Shown one piece after another: positions 61,800 to 64,000 of a stretch of 64,000 nucleotides of DNA. The notes beneath the pieces are model-generated. The model searched no databases and was not told the DNA's origin. It saw nothing but the letters and a program-made list of their open reading frames with translations. Location: NCBI GenBank assembly GCA_025084515.1, contig JAJAGP010000018.1, positions 1,019,466-1,083,465 of the forward strand. Reading direction: 5' to 3'. The position numbers were made by a program, and so were the translations under genes. Source of the stretch: Ancistrus triradiatus. Lineage: Eukaryota; Chordata; Actinopteri; Siluriformes; Loricariidae. Numbering within the stretch: the stretch's first letter is position 1; each line of letters begins with the position of its first letter.

Positions 61800-62998
61800 C
61801 AGCACTCGATCTGCTCCAGCAAACGATCACGGTTGTCCAGATGGTGCAGGCGCGCCGCCATTCCGCGCTCACCTGCGAACTCGAAACGTTTGCGCTGGCG
61901 TGTGCGTGTCGCTCTCGCATTCCTCAGCTCGATCTCCCTTATAAAACCCCCGAGGTGTAATCAGTCCCACCTCATTCACATTCAACGTTCTCTTTTATGC
62001 GCCCGGCGCCGCCCCATTGATATGCGTGACAGGTCAGTACGGGTTTTTTTTTTTTTTTTTTTCTCCTTTTCTTTTCGCTCGAGGACACACGCTGTTTGAC
62101 ATTCTTCAGAGGTTCGTGTCAGGGATCCGACACCGGCGTTCTTTGTTCGTGCCATTCTTGTTATGCAAATGCCACCGAGATTTGCCGCCATAAATCGCAG
62201 GAGCTCACACATCGCACAGGGCTCGTCTCCTCGCCGCAGCTTTAACCGAATGAAAAGCGCATTGTCTTGCATTGGACTTCAGGACTAAAAATCGTAAGAA
62301 AATCGAATGGTGAACTCAGCATCGTCAATGGAGTTGTGGGCAGACTGTATCGTTACAGCCCTAGTGAACAAGCACGTAAAGAAACAGCAGCAAAAAAGGT
62401 TCTCATATTTTTTTCTATAGCTGTTAGGAAATTCGGCCCCGACAACCATGCACGGGTCCCAGTCTGGCCTCCCCTCCCTCATACAGCGGCCAACCCGTTT
62501 GAAGCAGTTTGATAAGCAGCGGCCAATAAGCTTGGAAGACAACTTCCAAAATAAGAAGCTTCACCACCTTTGATGTGACTCGTCCCAATTTATTTGGAAA
62601 GCTGTAATCAACTTTGGCTAAGAGAATGATCTGTAGCGCTGGAACAGAGCCAGACCTCAGACAGCAGTGTCCAAAAAAAAATCAGTACAAACAGACACTG
62701 CTATAGAGACAGTAGGCGAAAGAGGGAAATGGGGAGGGGGGATGACATTCGCAAAAGCTTGGACAAACACTCTCACTGCAGACCGATCACACTTAATAAA
62801 TAATGTCATTTATCTAGAGAACACTTCAAAGAAAAGCCACTGACTGACACCGAGATGTAAGCAGTAATTACGTCTTCCGTTCAGCGTCCTCGCCACGATT
62901 AAATCCTCACCACAGTGAATCGGCCCGGCAAAAAAAATAAGAACAGAAAGAAATCGATGACGTTTCTGGGGGGAGCATAAGAACAAATCCAATGACTC
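61800..62998. other. spacer downstream of the vps37-like gene
   Basis: Holds a poly-T tract (62043-62061) and unique sequence. No exon was recognised. Confidence 0.4.
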
Positions 62999-63004
62999 TT
63001 TATT
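62999..63004 (-). terminator. candidate poly(A) signal of the vps37-like gene
   Basis: AATAAA on the minus strand about 310 nt past the stop codon, implying a short 3' UTR. A second AATAAA lies further left near 62588. Confidence 0.4.
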
Positions 63005-63313
63005 GATCACGTCACCATAACAACCATCAGTTTCCCAGGGTATCACTGGCCTAAAACAGGTCTTTCCGGTTGGAAGGCAGCGTCTTAGCGCCTCCTATCC
63101 CCTCACAAAAAGCAGCAGGAGGAACTCCACGTCCGGACAAAAGGACTGGAAGAAAGGGAACGCACAAAACAAGCAAACACCGAAGACGCCCTGGAGTTGT
63201 GCAATCCATTGGCTCACGCGACAAAAGACAACACGGGTTATGGCTTTCCGATTGTCTCCCTTTTTTTTGGCAAATGAAAGCGACTCTTGCGTTGGACTTC
63301 TTCCGTTCCAACG

Positions 63314-63790
63314 TTATCGGTATGGAGGCTCGTTCTGATGCGGGCTGGGCCTGTAGAGCTGCTGTAACCTCACCGGTCTGACTGGCCAGCCCGGCAACTG
63401 TCCGATCACTCGGAGGCCCACCGGTTGCCCGAGGCCCGAAGCCTGGCAGTGTCCCGAGCACGAGTCCGCAGGAGACAAGCCAGCGCCCGGGCCCGAGGAC
63501 TTGGACAGAGGGACCAGGATGGCGGGCGTCAGACCATAGCGCAGCTGGAAGACGCGGGGCGGCCCGTGGCCGGACATGCCATTGGCCCTCTGCTCCTTTG
63601 CGCCCGGTTCCTTCCCGGTCGGCTCGTCCTCTGCCTCCGAGCGCTTGGCCTGCTTCCTGTCAGGCCGGCTCAGCGCCTGGATCTTCTCCACCTGCACGCG
63701 GCGGACGTGGTACGTCTTCCGGAGACTCTGGAAGGAATCCAGGAAGCCCTCCAGGGGCACTTCACCCTCCATGAACCGCTTCAGAAGATC
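63314..63790 (-). CDS. vps37d: VPS37-family ESCRT-I subunit, last coding exon (5' part off the right edge)
   Basis: VPS37 proteins are subunits of ESCRT-I, which sorts ubiquitinated cargo into multivesicular endosomes. This 158-codon terminal exon follows a clean acceptor (TTCCGCAG) and starts DLLKRFMEGEVPLEGFLDSF, followed by RKTYHVRRVQVEKIQALSR. That is the end of the Mod(r) domain, in which family members have FLEGEVPLETFL...HLRRVRVEKLQ. A hydrophilic Pro/Gly-rich tail with YGLTPAILVP ends SPHQNEPPYR and TAA. The end resembles human VPS37D (PSQPEPPHR), so D is preferred. B and C are the alternatives. The earlier exons lie beyond base 64000. Confidence 0.8.
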   Translation of the reverse strand, partial: DLLKRFMEGEVPLEGFLDSFQSLRKTYHVRRVQVEKIQALSRPDRKQAKRSEAEDEPTGKEPGAKEQRANGMSGHGPPRVFQLRYGLTPAILVPLSKSSGPGAGLSPADSCSGHCQASGLGQPVGLRVIGQLPGWPVRPVRLQQLYRPSPHQNEPPYR

Positions 63791-64000
63791 CTGCGGAAGA
63801 GAAAAGAGGAAATCAAACAGGATGCAGGAGACAGCGGCATTCGGTTATCGCATCATCACACAGCTCGTTACAGTCGACAACCATGTTGAGTAAGAAGTGT
63901 AAAAAAAAAGGAAAAAACGTAGACTTCCTGTGAAAGGACTGCCATGCTGCTTTTAACCTGATCTAGATCTACCACAGTTGCAGCATTTAGGTGACACAAA

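Overview
The window is spliced vertebrate DNA, almost certainly from a ray-finned fish. Coding sequence is a few percent of the 64 kb. The rest is introns and spacers rich in Tc1-like and hAT-like DNA elements, tRNA-derived SINEs, one RTE-type LINE and several tandem repeats. Two of the SINE types resemble families I associate with catfish and other otophysans, so a siluriform or related teleost is my best guess. That rests on memory, not on a search.

Four protein genes were reconstructed exon by exon, with splice sites and reading phases checked by hand. All four lie on the minus strand. From right to left: (1) the last coding exon of a VPS37-family ESCRT-I subunit, best match VPS37D (63314-63790; the 5' part lies beyond the right edge); (2) a complete six-exon prkrip1 (48648-52405, 184 aa); (3) a complete six-exon uroplakin-3-family gene (41029-46902, 317 aa, signal peptide plus one membrane span); (4) the first 15 coding exons of rasa4/CAPRI, a C2-C2-RasGAP protein (14-34016, about 555 of roughly 800 residues; the rest lies beyond the left edge). 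RASA4, UPK3B-like and PRKRIP1 are also neighbours on human 7q22, which supports the calls.

Layout. 1-34 kb is rasa4, with large repeat-filled introns: a tandem TTAAG-rich array at 2.5-3.3 kb, a TIR element at 6.2-6.8 kb, an hAT-like insertion at 11.7-12.4 kb that abuts the exon 8 splice donor, the broken RTE LINE at 18.2-21.3 kb, a Tc1 element at 24.7-25.4 kb and a TIR element at 30.4-31.2 kb. 34-41 kb is spacer with a degenerate minisatellite just upstream of rasa4. 41-47 kb is the uroplakin gene. 48.6-52.4 kb is prkrip1, whose third intron holds a 1.6 kb minisatellite with a 100-N assembly gap. 52.5-63 kb is spacer with nested SINEs, a TIR element, a ~180 bp tandem satellite and a nested MITE.

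The genes do not form one pathway. RASA4 is a calcium-responsive Ras inactivator, the uroplakin an apical membrane protein, PRKRIP1 a nuclear splicing-associated protein and VPS37 an endosomal sorting subunit. I found no CRISPR array, operon, functional tRNA gene or intact transposase gene.
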